DNA from: an uncultured Asticcacaulis sp.
Lineage (GTDB): Bacteria; Pseudomonadota; Alphaproteobacteria; Caulobacterales; Caulobacteraceae
Assembly (NCBI GenBank): GCA_946482045.1
Contig: CAMLPZ010000070.1
Location: 1-15,699 of the forward strand
Length of the DNA stretch: 15,699 nt
Direction of reading: 5' to 3'
Part shown: one piece after another, positions 1 to 7,259 of the stretch
How positions within the stretch are numbered: position 1 is the first letter of the stretch
Layout: the number at the start of each line of letters is the position of its first letter
Position numbers and translations under genes: made by a program
The notes under the pieces: model-generated
What the model was told of the DNA's origin: nothing
The model's input: the letters and a program-made list of their open reading frames with translations, nothing else
The model's database searches: none

Positions 1-1
1 G

Positions 2-82
2 ATCGTCCGTTCGGGTGGTCCGGAACTGGCGCTCGAACTCGAAGCGCACGGCTACGACCAGTATCTGGGAGTTGCGGCGTGA
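2..82 (+). CDS. sufC: SufC, C-terminal end (partial)
   Basis: Only the last 26 codons are present, reading in frame from base 2 to a TGA at 80-82; the start lies outside the window. The fragment includes IVRSGGPELALELEAHGYD, which resembles the C-terminus of SufC, the ABC-type ATPase of the SufBCD scaffold in the cytoplasm. No Walker or signature motif is inside the window, so the identity depends on this tail and on the sufD gene that follows with a 4-nt GTGA overlap. SufC order before SufD is the usual arrangement. Confidence 0.8.
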   Translation: MVRSGGPELALELEAHGYDQYLGVAA

Positions 83-1131
83 CATTGACCGCGTTCGATA
101 TCTTCGACCCGTCGTCCTACCCAACGCGCCGCGATGAGGAGTGGAAGTACTCCGACCTGTCGCGCGCGCTGCGAGAGGCGCCCAAGCGCGCGCCCGTTCG
201 CATCATCGATAAGAACTATGGCGAGGACTGGAAGCCGGACTATCCAATCTATGAAGTCTTTGACGGTGACTATGCATTGCACGGTGGACTTCAGAACGTC
301 GTTGATGCCAATGAAGGAAAGCTTTGGGTCAAAAACTATCACGCTGGCGAACTGAGCACGGTAGGCCTTCAAGGCGAAGATCAACTGGTGTTAAAGCCGA
401 ATGAGAGCTTGATACTCCTTGAAGAGTATACGGGTTCGGCAAGCTACGCTGCCAACACGACCATTCGTTTCAAACTGGGCGAGGGCGCGAAGCTGACCCG
501 CGTGGTCATTCTCGACGAGCCCGAAGACGCCGTGTCTATCCGCCGATCGACCGTCGAAACCGCCCCGGGCAGCGTCTTCAAGCAATACGTCTTTTCGACC
601 GGCGCCAAGTTCCAGCGCTTCGAGACCCACGTCACCCATGCCGGCCACGGCGCGGAAGTTGAGCTGAACGGCGCCTACCTGCTCAAGGACAAGCGCCACT
701 TCGACCTGACCACGCGTGTCAATCATGCCGAGATCAACGGCGTCACCGCCCAGATGATCAAGGGTCTGGTCAAGGACCAGGCGACCGGCGTCTTCCAGGG
801 CCGGATCTATGTCGAACGCGGCGCCGACGGCACCGACGCGCGCATGCGCCATCAAGCATTGATCCTCAATGACGGCGCCCATGTCCGCGCCAAGCCCGAA
901 CTCGAAATCTACGCCGACGACGTACAATGCGCCCACGGCAACACCATCGGCGCGCTTGATGAATCCGCGCTGTTCTTTTGCCAATCGCGCGGCATGGACG
1001 AACCGACCGCCCGCGCCCTGCTGACCCATGCCTTTGTCATGCCGGTCGCCGAAGCCATCGAGGACGAAGTGCTGCGCGCAAAAGTCCTTGAATTCCTGGA
1101 ACGCGAAGCGGGGTCCTATCATGCCCTTTGA
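79..1131 (+). CDS. sufD: Fe-S cluster assembly protein SufD
   Basis: SufD is a subunit of the SufBC2D scaffold on which Fe-S clusters are assembled in the cytoplasm. The 350-residue product has the N-terminal RRDEEWKYSDL motif (about residues 18-28) and the C-terminal core with CAHGNTIGALDESALFFCQSRG, which carries the conserved Cys-His pair near the SufB interface, followed by the terminal helical segment. It starts with GTG at 79, inside the sufC stop, with GGGAG about 7 nt upstream. It is shorter than the roughly 420 residues of E. coli SufD, mainly at the N-terminal side, which is common in alphaproteobacteria. It overlaps sufS by 11 nt. Bases about 230-470 are clearly less GC-rich (about 45-53% by row) than the later part of the gene (70% in the row at 601-660). 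Confidence 0.93.
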   Translation: MTLTAFDIFDPSSYPTRRDEEWKYSDLSRALREAPKRAPVRIIDKNYGEDWKPDYPIYEVFDGDYALHGGLQNVVDANEGKLWVKNYHAGELSTVGLQGEDQLVLKPNESLILLEEYTGSASYAANTTIRFKLGEGAKLTRVVILDEPEDAVSIRRSTVETAPGSVFKQYVFSTGAKFQRFETHVTHAGHGAEVELNGAYLLKDKRHFDLTTRVNHAEINGVTAQMIKGLVKDQATGVFQGRIYVERGADGTDARMRHQALILNDGAHVRAKPELEIYADDVQCAHGNTIGALDESALFFCQSRGMDEPTARALLTHAFVMPVAEAIEDEVLRAKVLEFLEREAGSYHAL

Positions 1132-2335
1132 TGTCGCCCGCGCTCGTGAAGACTTCCCGATCCTGAGCCGCCAGATCAACAATAAACCATTGATCTATCT
1201 CGACAGCGGCGCGTCGGCGCAGAAGCCCAATGCCGTCATCGACGCCATGAGCCACGCCATGCGCCACTCCTATGCCAATGTGCATCGGGGTCTGCACCGC
1301 CTGGCCAACGAGACGACCGACGCCTATGAGGCCGGCCGCGAGACCGTCGCGCGCTTCATCAATGCCGACATCAACGAGATCGTCTTTACCAAGTCGGCGA
1401 CCGAGGCGATGAACCTGATCGCCCACAGCTTCGGCGACAGCCTGAAGACCGGCGATGTCGTGCTGACGACCGAGATGGAGCACCACGCCAATATCGTGCC
1501 GTGGTACATGCTGGCCGAACGCAAGGGCGTTGAGCTCAAGTACGTGCCCATCCTTGATGACGGCTCGCTCGACATGGAGGCGTTCGGCTCAATGTTGACC
1601 GATCGCGTGAAGATCGTTGCCGTCACGCACATGTCGAACGTTCTGGGCACCATCAATCCCATCAAAGACATCATCAAGAAGGCTCACGCCGTTGGCGCCA
1701 TCGCGGTCATCGACGGCGCACAGGGCATCGTCCACCTCGACGTCGATGTGAAGGCGCTCGACGCCGACTTCTACGTCTTTTCGGCGCACAAGCTCTATGG
1801 CCCGACGGGCTTAGGCGTCCTCTACGGCAAGGCCCAAATCCTCGCCGCCATGCCGCCTTATCAGGGCGGCGGCGAGATGATCGCGCGCGTCACCAAGGAA
1901 AAGATCACCTGGAACGAGCCGCCGCACCGTTTCGAAGCGGGTACGCCGGCCATTCTCGAAGTCATCGGGCTCAAGGCCGCCATCGACTGGCTGTCGCAGT
2001 TCGACCGCACCGAGGTCGTAGCCCACGAACACGCCCTATATCAGCGCGCCTATGACCGCCTGACCCAGATCAACAGCCTGCGCGTCCACGGCACGGCCGA
2101 AGGCAAGGGCTCGATCTTGACGTTTAGTTTAGGCCAGGCGCACGCCCACGACGTAGCGCAAATCCTCGACCGCTATAATGTCGCGGTGCGCGCCGGTACC
2201 CACTGCGCCGAACCGCTGATGACGCGCCTCGGCGTCACCTCTACCGTCCGGGCGTCCATCGCCCTATATAATACCGAAGAAGAGATCGACGTTCTGGCCG
2301 AAGCTGTCGCCAAAGCCCAATCGTTCTTCGCATGA
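1121..2335 (+). CDS. sufS: Cysteine desulfurase SufS
   Basis: This PLP-dependent group II cysteine desulfurase removes sulphur from L-cysteine as an enzyme-bound persulfide for the SUF scaffold, leaving alanine. The 404-residue length matches the family. Visible motifs are the His that stacks on PLP in EMEHHANIVPW (about 118-128), the PLP lysine K224 in FSAHKLYGPTG, and the persulfide cysteine C362 in RAGTHCAEPLM. The ATG at 1121 is chosen over a longer in-frame reading because the product then begins MPFDVARAREDFPIL, as in the family, and a GCGGGG ribosome-binding site lies 7 nt upstream inside sufD. The stop overlaps the next gene as ATGA, implying translational coupling. No dedicated SufE is seen in the window. 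Confidence 0.96.
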   Translation: MPFDVARAREDFPILSRQINNKPLIYLDSGASAQKPNAVIDAMSHAMRHSYANVHRGLHRLANETTDAYEAGRETVARFINADINEIVFTKSATEAMNLIAHSFGDSLKTGDVVLTTEMEHHANIVPWYMLAERKGVELKYVPILDDGSLDMEAFGSMLTDRVKIVAVTHMSNVLGTINPIKDIIKKAHAVGAIAVIDGAQGIVHLDVDVKALDADFYVFSAHKLYGPTGLGVLYGKAQILAAMPPYQGGGEMIARVTKEKITWNEPPHRFEAGTPAILEVIGLKAAIDWLSQFDRTEVVAHEHALYQRAYDRLTQINSLRVHGTAEGKGSILTFSLGQAHAHDVAQILDRYNVAVRAGTHCAEPLMTRLGVTSTVRASIALYNTEEEIDVLAEAVAKAQSFFA

Positions 2336-2742
2336 GTGAGCCCATGACCGACGCACAGACCGATACCGAAACGCACAGCCTGTTCAGCCTGGACGATATG
2401 GGCGCCAACCAGCCCTCGGCGCTCGAGCAGGCCGAGCTCGACCGGCTGACCGACGAACTGATCGCGGCGTTCAAGACGATCTTCGACCCGGAAATCCCGG
2501 TCGACATCTATGAGCTTGGCCTGATCTATCGCGTCGATGTTTCGGATGACCGCGACGTCGTGGTCGACATGACCCTGACCGCGCCGGGCTGCCCTGTCGC
2601 GGGCGAAATGCCTGGCTGGGTTCACGACGCTGTCATGAAGGTCGAAGGCGTCAAGTCGTGCGACGTCAACCTTCTGTTCGACCCTCCCTGGGATTCGTCG
2701 CGCATGAGCGACGAAGCCAAGCTGCAACTGAACATGTTCTGA
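2332..2742 (+). CDS. sufT: SUF-system DUF59/MIP18 family protein (SufT-like)
   Basis: This small cytoplasmic protein of 136 residues belongs to the MIP18/DUF59 family, whose bacterial members help mature Fe-S proteins. The domain spans about residues 38-120: DPEIPVDIYELGLIY (about 52-66) is the family hallmark, and TLTAPGCPVAGEMPG holds the conserved cysteine that can bind a cluster or metal. The C-terminus has the family's FDPPWDSSRMSDEAKLQL signature. The first 35 or so residues are acidic and probably disordered. Its start ATG overlaps the sufS stop; a second ATG at 2344 has GAGTGAG just upstream and could be used instead. Position between sufS and sufA in one operon supports a role in cluster assembly or transfer. 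Confidence 0.9.
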   Translation: MSEPMTDAQTDTETHSLFSLDDMGANQPSALEQAELDRLTDELIAAFKTIFDPEIPVDIYELGLIYRVDVSDDRDVVVDMTLTAPGCPVAGEMPGWVHDAVMKVEGVKSCDVNLLFDPPWDSSRMSDEAKLQLNMF

Positions 2743-2744
2743 CC

Positions 2745-3137
2745 ATGGACATTCAATCTTCCATCACCCCGCGCCCACGCCGTCCGCGGCCGGCCGTTGT
2801 CTCGCTGACCGACGCGGCGGCCGAACAGGTCAAGGCTATCATGTCCCGCGCCGACAAGCCCTATGTCGGCCTGCGCGTCGGCGTGAAGCAAGGCGGCTGC
2901 GCCGGCCAGGAATACGTGCTGAGCTATGCCGAAGAGGCCGGCCCGATCGACGAAGTCATCACCGACAAGGGCGTCACCATCCTGATCGAGCCCAAGGCGG
3001 TTTTGTATCTGGTTGGCACGGTCATCGATTATGAGACGACCAAGCTGGCGTCGAAGTTCGTCTTCCAGAACCCCAATGAGACGGATGCCTGCGGCTGTGG
3101 CGAGAGCGTAACCATCAAACCGGCTGTGGCGGAGTAG
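2745..3137 (+). CDS. sufA: A-type Fe-S carrier SufA
   Basis: This A-type carrier (HesB/IscA/SufA family) receives Fe-S clusters from the SufBCD scaffold and passes them to apoproteins. The product has 130 residues. The three conserved cysteines are present: C52 in KQGGCAGQEY, and C116 and C118 in the C-terminal DACGCGES motif. The start at 2745 is 2 nt after the sufT stop; reading from further upstream would add residues inside sufT with no family similarity. The roughly 20-residue N-terminal stretch rich in Pro and Arg is longer than in E. coli SufA. It is the last standard SUF gene of the operon. Confidence 0.93.
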   Translation: MDIQSSITPRPRRPRPAVVSLTDAAAEQVKAIMSRADKPYVGLRVGVKQGGCAGQEYVLSYAEEAGPIDEVITDKGVTILIEPKAVLYLVGTVIDYETTKLASKFVFQNPNETDACGCGESVTIKPAVAE

Positions 3138-3141
3138 GGCG

Positions 3142-3564
3142 ATGAAAACGGTGGGACTGGGTGTGGCGTTATCATTGTCGCTTACCGGTCCGGCTTTCGC
3201 CCAGATCGAACGCGAATACGTCAATCCGTGGGAAAAGGAGATCGGCTACGCGCAGGTCGTCCGCCACGGTGACACCCTTTATCTGTCCGGTATCACTGCC
3301 AGTGGCGCTTCGGTGGCTGAGCAGATGACGGCCATCTACGGCCAGATCGGCAAAATCCTGAAAAGCCGCGGGCTCGACAGCACAGCCATCCTTAGCGAGA
3401 CCATCTACACCCGCGATATCGAGGCGGTAAAGGCGGCCATTCCGGTGCGCAAGTCCTTCTACAAGGACGGTCAGTATCCGGCCTCAACCTGGGTGCAGGT
3501 TGAGCGCCTGTTCAATCCGGATCTGTTGCTTGAAATCGAAGTCACTGTCGCGCTCAAGCCCTGA
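3142..3564 (+). CDS. Exported Rid-family protein lacking the catalytic Arg
   Basis: The product is 140 residues. Residues 1-20 form a classical signal peptide (MKT, hydrophobic core, PAFA|Q), so the mature protein is probably periplasmic. The rest has the Rid/YjgF fold: a GDTLYLSGITA strand at about 43-53 and a C-terminal PASTWVQVERL...LEIEVTVAL segment. In RidA this last segment reads PARS, where the Arg binds the carboxylate of 2-aminoacrylate; here S115 occupies that place, so imine deaminase activity is not expected. The gene begins 4 nt after the sufA stop, with GGAG overlapping that stop, so it is probably cotranscribed with the suf genes. It converges with the next gene after only 12 nt. 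Rid-fold membership is fairly certain; substrate and role are unknown. Confidence 0.8.
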   Translation: MKTVGLGVALSLSLTGPAFAQIEREYVNPWEKEIGYAQVVRHGDTLYLSGITASGASVAEQMTAIYGQIGKILKSRGLDSTAILSETIYTRDIEAVKAAIPVRKSFYKDGQYPASTWVQVERLFNPDLLLEIEVTVALKP

Positions 3565-3576
3565 GTGGCCGGAGTT

Positions 3577-4320
3577 TCAGGCCGGCACCAGCACTGACGG
3601 CGCGAACGGCGCACCTGTCGCTTCGCTGATCAGTTGTTGCGAGCGCGTTTCGATGCGTTGACGCAGGGTTTCGAGAAATTCGTCCTTGGCCATGCCAGGC
3701 TCGATCGGCTCAAGGAACTCCAGGACCGCCGTGCCGCGCGTCTTCTTGTAATGCTCTTCCTGCCAGAACAGGCCCAAATTGGTCGCCACGGGCACGACCG
3801 GCATGTCGAAATTGTTCATCATGTGCCACACACCCGAGCGATAGCGGCGATAAGTGCCCGGTGCATTCAGATGGCCTTCCGGATAGATCAGGATGCTGCG
3901 GCCGTCCTTGGCGGCGTCGGCCGAGCGCGTCGCCAAGGCTTTTCGCGCTTCGTGGCCGCCGCAATTATTGACGACGATGGCGCCAAGCTTGGAGAGCAGG
4001 GTGCTCATCAACGGAAATTTTTCGAGATGGTCGCCGGTGACGAAGGCCAGGTCCCGGAACTGCGAATAGATGCAGAAGCCGTCACCCCACGAATGGTGCT
4101 TACAGGCGAAGATGACCGGCTGCTGTGGGACATTTTCGCGGCCACGGATCTCCAGCTTGATACCGGCGAAGACGCGCATCGCCCACACCATACGGCGCGT
4201 ATAGCGGTGGATGACCCAACTGACCGGTTTGCGGCCTGGAAACAGAGTCAGGACCAGCGCCGTGAGGCTATAGAATATGGACAGGGTCCAGTAGGCGATG
4301 GCGAACAGAAAACTGTTCAT
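3577..4320 (-). CDS. Membrane-anchored lysophospholipid acyltransferase (PlsC-like)
   Basis: This PlsC/LPLAT-type acyltransferase of 247 residues would transfer a fatty acyl group to a glycerophospholipid precursor, probably 1-acyl-glycerol-3-phosphate, at the inner membrane. A hydrophobic segment at about residues 4-27 is a likely membrane anchor. The catalytic HX4D motif is H75...D80 in KHHSWGDGF, and the second conserved block is YPEGHL at 146-151 (EGH instead of the usual EGT). The start at 4320 is chosen because GAGGGG lies 6 nt upstream; a longer reading would begin inside the palindrome that overlaps the promoter. It stands alone and converges with the Rid-family gene. Whether it is the main PlsC or a second acyltransferase, for example of ornithine-lipid type, cannot be told here. 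Confidence 0.85.
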   Translation of the reverse strand: MNSFLFAIAYWTLSIFYSLTALVLTLFPGRKPVSWVIHRYTRRMVWAMRVFAGIKLEIRGRENVPQQPVIFACKHHSWGDGFCIYSQFRDLAFVTGDHLEKFPLMSTLLSKLGAIVVNNCGGHEARKALATRSADAAKDGRSILIYPEGHLNAPGTYRRYRSGVWHMMNNFDMPVVPVATNLGLFWQEEHYKKTRGTAVLEFLEPIEPGMAKDEFLETLRQRIETRSQQLISEATGAPFAPSVLVPA

Positions 4321-4341
4321 GGCGTTCCCCTCAAAAACGAA

Positions 4342-4374
4342 CAAACAGATTTGAACATTGTTCAAATCTGTTTG
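4342..4374. promoter_or_regulatory. Perfect 15-bp inverted repeat, probable operator
   Basis: The arms CAAACAGATTTGAAC (4342-4356) and its exact complement (4360-4374) are separated by ATT. It lies just upstream of the acyltransferase ATG and overlaps the proposed promoter. A long perfect dyad with a short centre is typical of a dimeric repressor site, for example TetR-type; the regulator is not in the window. A hairpin in the nascent transcript is the alternative. Confidence 0.65.
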
Positions 4375-4377
4375 CAA
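4349..4377 (-). promoter_or_regulatory. Candidate promoter of the acyltransferase gene
   Basis: Reading the minus strand, TTGCAA (4377-4372) is followed after exactly 17 nt by TCAAAT (4354-4349), about 28 nt before the ATG. The -10 match is modest. The elements sit almost wholly within the palindrome at 4342-4374. Confidence 0.4.
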
Positions 4378-4389
4378 GCATTAATTTCC

Positions 4390-4456
4390 AAGCGATATCC
4401 CGAAACAACGTTCGGCGCAGCCAACAGTGTCAGCGGCTTTCGGTTAGATATCGCTT
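4390..4456. repeat. 67-bp interrupted inverted repeat
   Basis: The outer arms AAGCGATATC (4390-4399) and GATATCGCTT (4447-4456) pair perfectly. They continue inward with CCGAAA (4400-4405) pairing TTTCGG (4438-4443) across a 3-nt bulge. The loop is 32 nt. No T-run follows on either strand, so it is not a standard terminator, although it lies just after the diguanylate cyclase gene. It could be a structured transcript end or a small dispersed palindromic element. Confidence 0.5.
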
Positions 4457-4468
4457 AAAACAAGGAGG

Positions 4469-5530
4469 TTAAGCCGCGCTCGAATCCGGAATGGCGCTGC
4501 CAGTGGCGACCGTGACCTTGTTGCGTCCGGCATTCTTCGACTGGTAGAGGGCTTTGTCGGCGCGGTCGAGCAGATCGAAAGCGTCTTCGCCGTATTCGCG
4601 CTGGGCGACACCCGCCGAGACCGTAACAGTCCCCAAGTCTTCGTTGGTTGAGCGGCGCTTCAGAACGCGCGAGGCGATTTCCTGGCGAGCTTCGTTCAGA
4701 ATGCGTTCCACGACGGCTGCCGTTTCACCGGGGAACAGCAGGCCGAACTCTTCGCCGCCGTAGCGGGCAGCCAGGCGCGGGGCGCGGCCGATACGCGCCA
4801 GGACGCTGGCAACATACCGCAGGACCTGGTCGCCCGTCTGATGGCCCCAGGTGTCGTTGAAGCGCTTGAAATGGTCGATATCCAGGACGGCGAGAGTCAG
4901 CGGCTTGCTGTCATCGTCGCTGTCGCAGTGAGCGTCGAGCGCTTCATCGAACGACTTGCGGTTGGCAAGGTTGGTCAGCGCGTCCGTCATGGCTTCCATG
5001 CGGACCTGGTCGAGGTGCTTGCGCAGGCGATTCACTTCGCGCGACGAGTCAACCAGACGCGTCTCGAATTCGACGTGGTGGTTGAGAACCTGATTGGTCG
5101 CGTCGGTGAGGCTTTGCACCAGGCCCTGCAGGGCAGCGGCATCGACGGCGCTCATTGAACGCTTGGCGCCTTCCAGCGTCTCGCTGTAAGTCTTCTGGGT
5201 CTTCTGGGCTTCGCTGATGATCTCGGTGATCGAGGTCAGTTCGCGTGTCAGCTTCAGGCCGGCATCGCGGACTTCGTCATTGAGCTTGAGGCGGGCGATA
5301 AATTTCGAGGCCAGGCTTTCGGAAACGTCCTCGGTAATCTGCTCACCCGCCTTGACGAGACGATAGATTTCCTGGGCGAGGGGCGATTCCGGGTCACCGG
5401 CGACATAGAGCCAGAGTTCATAGTTCAGCGGCGTCGGCCAGACGCCGTGTTCCTGCATCAGTCGCAGCGCCTCGTTTGCCAATGTGTAGGCGTTGGGGCT
5501 TCGTACGCTGATCTCTATGTCGTTATTCAT
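4469..5530 (-). CDS. Diguanylate cyclase, coiled-coil plus GGDEF
   Basis: This 353-residue soluble protein should make the second messenger c-di-GMP from two GTP. The N-terminal half (about 1-175) is helical with no signal peptide or membrane segment; residues 85-180 look like a dimerising coiled coil. It includes WPTPLNYELWLYVAGDP (31-47), a stretch that recurs in soluble GGDEF proteins of this type. The GGDEF domain runs from about 178 to 345: DALTNLANR, the metal-binding D217 in LDIDHFKRFND, and the active site GGEEF (258-262). The inhibitory I-site RxxD is degenerate: the matching residues are R249-A-P-R252, with Arg in place of Asp. The layout resembles Caulobacter DgcB, but I do not claim orthology. 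AGAGG before the ATG fixes the start. It is a single gene with its own 109-nt upstream gap. Confidence 0.9.
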   Translation of the reverse strand: MNNDIEISVRSPNAYTLANEALRLMQEHGVWPTPLNYELWLYVAGDPESPLAQEIYRLVKAGEQITEDVSESLASKFIARLKLNDEVRDAGLKLTRELTSITEIISEAQKTQKTYSETLEGAKRSMSAVDAAALQGLVQSLTDATNQVLNHHVEFETRLVDSSREVNRLRKHLDQVRMEAMTDALTNLANRKSFDEALDAHCDSDDDSKPLTLAVLDIDHFKRFNDTWGHQTGDQVLRYVASVLARIGRAPRLAARYGGEEFGLLFPGETAAVVERILNEARQEIASRVLKRRSTNEDLGTVTVSAGVAQREYGEDAFDLLDRADKALYQSKNAGRNKVTVATGSAIPDSSAA

Positions 5531-5554
5531 TGAGCGTCCTCTGGCGTCCGCAGA

Positions 5555-5572
5555 GAATCAGGGGAATGATTC
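5555..5572. promoter_or_regulatory. Two GANTC sites upstream of the diguanylate cyclase gene
   Basis: GAATC (5555-5559) and GATTC (5568-5572) lie 25-42 nt before the start codon. GANTC is the target of the CcrM adenine methylase of Caulobacterales, and methylation can affect promoters there. Whether it does here is inference. Confidence 0.3.
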
Positions 5573-5639
5573 GCTTCGCAACAGGGATACTCTAGCCAAA
5601 CTTCTCTGACAGGCGGTTAACGCCGTAAATATTTTTGGC

Positions 5640-7175
5640 TCAAGCCTTTACGGGAGCAGGGCGTAACATGAAGGCGGGCATGTGATCGCCGAAAGGCGCG
5701 CCCGTTTCCGGTTCGCGTTCTGAACGCCTCTGGTTTCCACCGCGCTCCGCATCACGTTCGGGACGCTTCTGGCTACCGCGGACAGTTTCGGTTTCGCGCT
5801 CGGGACGCTTTTGGCTTCTGCTCCGCGCGGGCTTTTCAGCTTTGACGGGGGGTTCGGCGACGTCTTCCGCCGCTGTGGCTTCCGGCGGAGCTATCGGCTG
5901 GGTAGAGGCCTGCGGGCTGTCTTCCGTCCTGCGCGGCTTGCGATCGCGTCCGCGATCCTTATCGCGCTCACGCTCGCGCCCTTTGCCCTTGGCGCCACCA
6001 CGGGCGGGGCGTTCGCTACGCGGCGCGTCATCCAAAGCCGCGTAGTCGACCTCAAGGTCGAGGACGGCGGGCTCTTTCTTGATAAGCTTGATGACCTTGT
6101 CGTAGTTCTTTTCGTCGGCGGCCGACATGAGCAGGTAGGCTTCACCCGTACGCCCGGCGCGGCCGGTACGACCGATGCGGTGAACATAGTCGTCGGCGTG
6201 ATGCGGAACGTCGAAATTGAAGACGTGGCCAACAGCCGGTATATCGAGGCCGCGCGCGGCAACGTCGGACGCCACCAGCAGTTTCAATTCGCCATTGCGG
6301 AAGGCGTCAAGCGTTTTCATGCGCAGCGCCTGGTCGAGGTCGCCGTGGATGGGCGCGGCGTCGAAGCCATACTTGGACAGTGACTTGGCGACGATATCAA
6401 CGTCCGTCTTCTTGTTACAGAAGACGATGCCGTTCTTGATGTCGAGCGTGGAGAGCAGGGCGCGCAGGGCGATCCGCTTGGCGCGCACGTCGCGATGGGG
6501 GACCTTCAGGACATATTGCGTGATGTTTTCGTTGGTCGAGGCGGGGCGCGAGACCTCAATACGCACCGGATTCTTCAGGAACTGGTTGGTCAGGCGCGTG
6601 ATTTCCGGCGGCATGGTCGCCGAGAAGAACAGGGTCTGGCGCGTCGGCGGCGTCAGCTTGAAGATGCGTTCGATATCAGGGATGAAGCCCATGTCGAGCA
6701 TGCGGTCAGCTTCGTCGACGACCATCAGTTGCACGCCGTTAAGCATGACTTTGGAACGTTCGAACAGATCAAGCAGGCGGCCCGGCGTGCAGATCAGCAC
6801 ATCGACGCCCTTGTCGAGCTTGGCGACCTGGTCGGCCATCGAGACGCCGCCGATGAGCAGGGCCCAGTTCAGCTTGTGGAACTTGGCGTATTTTTCAAAA
6901 GCTTCGGCGACCTGGTCGGCCAGTTCACGCGTCGGCGCCAGGACGATGGCGCGCGGCATGCGGGCGCGCGAGCGGCCGGCGGCCAGCCGTTCGATCATCG
7001 GCAGGGTGAAAGCGGCGGTCTTGCCCGTGCCGGTTTGCGCAATCCCCAGGACGTCGAGCCCGGTTAGGGCAACAGGGATGGCCTGCTCCTGGATGGCGGT
7101 CGGAGTGTCGTAGCCGGTTTCGGCTATGGCCTTGAGGACTTGTTCGCCCAGGCCGAGGTCGCTAAACTTTGTCAT
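5640..7175 (-). CDS. rhlE: DEAD-box RNA helicase, RhlE type
   Basis: This 511-residue ATP-dependent RNA helicase is probably involved in RNA turnover or ribosome assembly in the cytoplasm. The full motif set is visible: the Q motif region (F4 and TAIQEQAIP, 26-34), motif I AQTGTGKT (46-53), PTRELA (81-86), TPGR (130-133), motif II DEAD (154-157), SAT (185-187), and DVAARGLDIP with HRIGRTGRAGR in the second RecA domain (about 304-342). After about residue 383 comes a highly charged, Arg/Lys/Glu-rich, low-complexity tail typical of RhlE proteins, with three degenerate tandem repeats (SQKRPERE-, SQKRPERD-, NQRRSERE-) at about 454-492. The start MTKFSDLGL matches the family; only a weak GGAC ribosome-binding site precedes it. 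Its 170-nt upstream region carries two hairpins. Confidence 0.94.
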   Translation of the reverse strand: MTKFSDLGLGEQVLKAIAETGYDTPTAIQEQAIPVALTGLDVLGIAQTGTGKTAAFTLPMIERLAAGRSRARMPRAIVLAPTRELADQVAEAFEKYAKFHKLNWALLIGGVSMADQVAKLDKGVDVLICTPGRLLDLFERSKVMLNGVQLMVVDEADRMLDMGFIPDIERIFKLTPPTRQTLFFSATMPPEITRLTNQFLKNPVRIEVSRPASTNENITQYVLKVPHRDVRAKRIALRALLSTLDIKNGIVFCNKKTDVDIVAKSLSKYGFDAAPIHGDLDQALRMKTLDAFRNGELKLLVASDVAARGLDIPAVGHVFNFDVPHHADDYVHRIGRTGRAGRTGEAYLLMSAADEKNYDKVIKLIKKEPAVLDLEVDYAALDDAPRSERPARGGAKGKGRERERDKDRGRDRKPRRTEDSPQASTQPIAPPEATAAEDVAEPPVKAEKPARSRSQKRPERETETVRGSQKRPERDAERGGNQRRSEREPETGAPFGDHMPAFMLRPAPVKA

Positions 7176-7224
7176 GGGCGTCCATTGCTACTTTGCGAGC
7201 CGGTAGTCAATGATTTAACAGGGT

Positions 7225-7243
7225 TTGGGGTCCGCGACCCCAA
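7225..7243. repeat. Small hairpin in the rhlE upstream region
   Basis: TTGGGGTC (7225-7232) and GACCCCAA (7236-7243) form a perfect 8-bp stem with a 3-nt loop. It lies about 50 nt before the rhlE start, with no T-run after it in the direction of transcription. It may be a leader structure. Confidence 0.5.
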
Positions 7244-7259
7244 GTCTTCTTCAATTCTT

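Noticed and set aside
3568..3586. GCCGG/CCGGC inverted repeat between convergent genes as a shared terminator
   Set aside because: Only a 5-bp stem, no T-run on either side, and it overlaps coding sequence.
3634..4458. Long plus-strand open frame opposite the acyltransferase gene
   Set aside because: Its translation has no family motif, while the minus strand shows HX4D and YPEGH; it is a GC-rich shadow frame.
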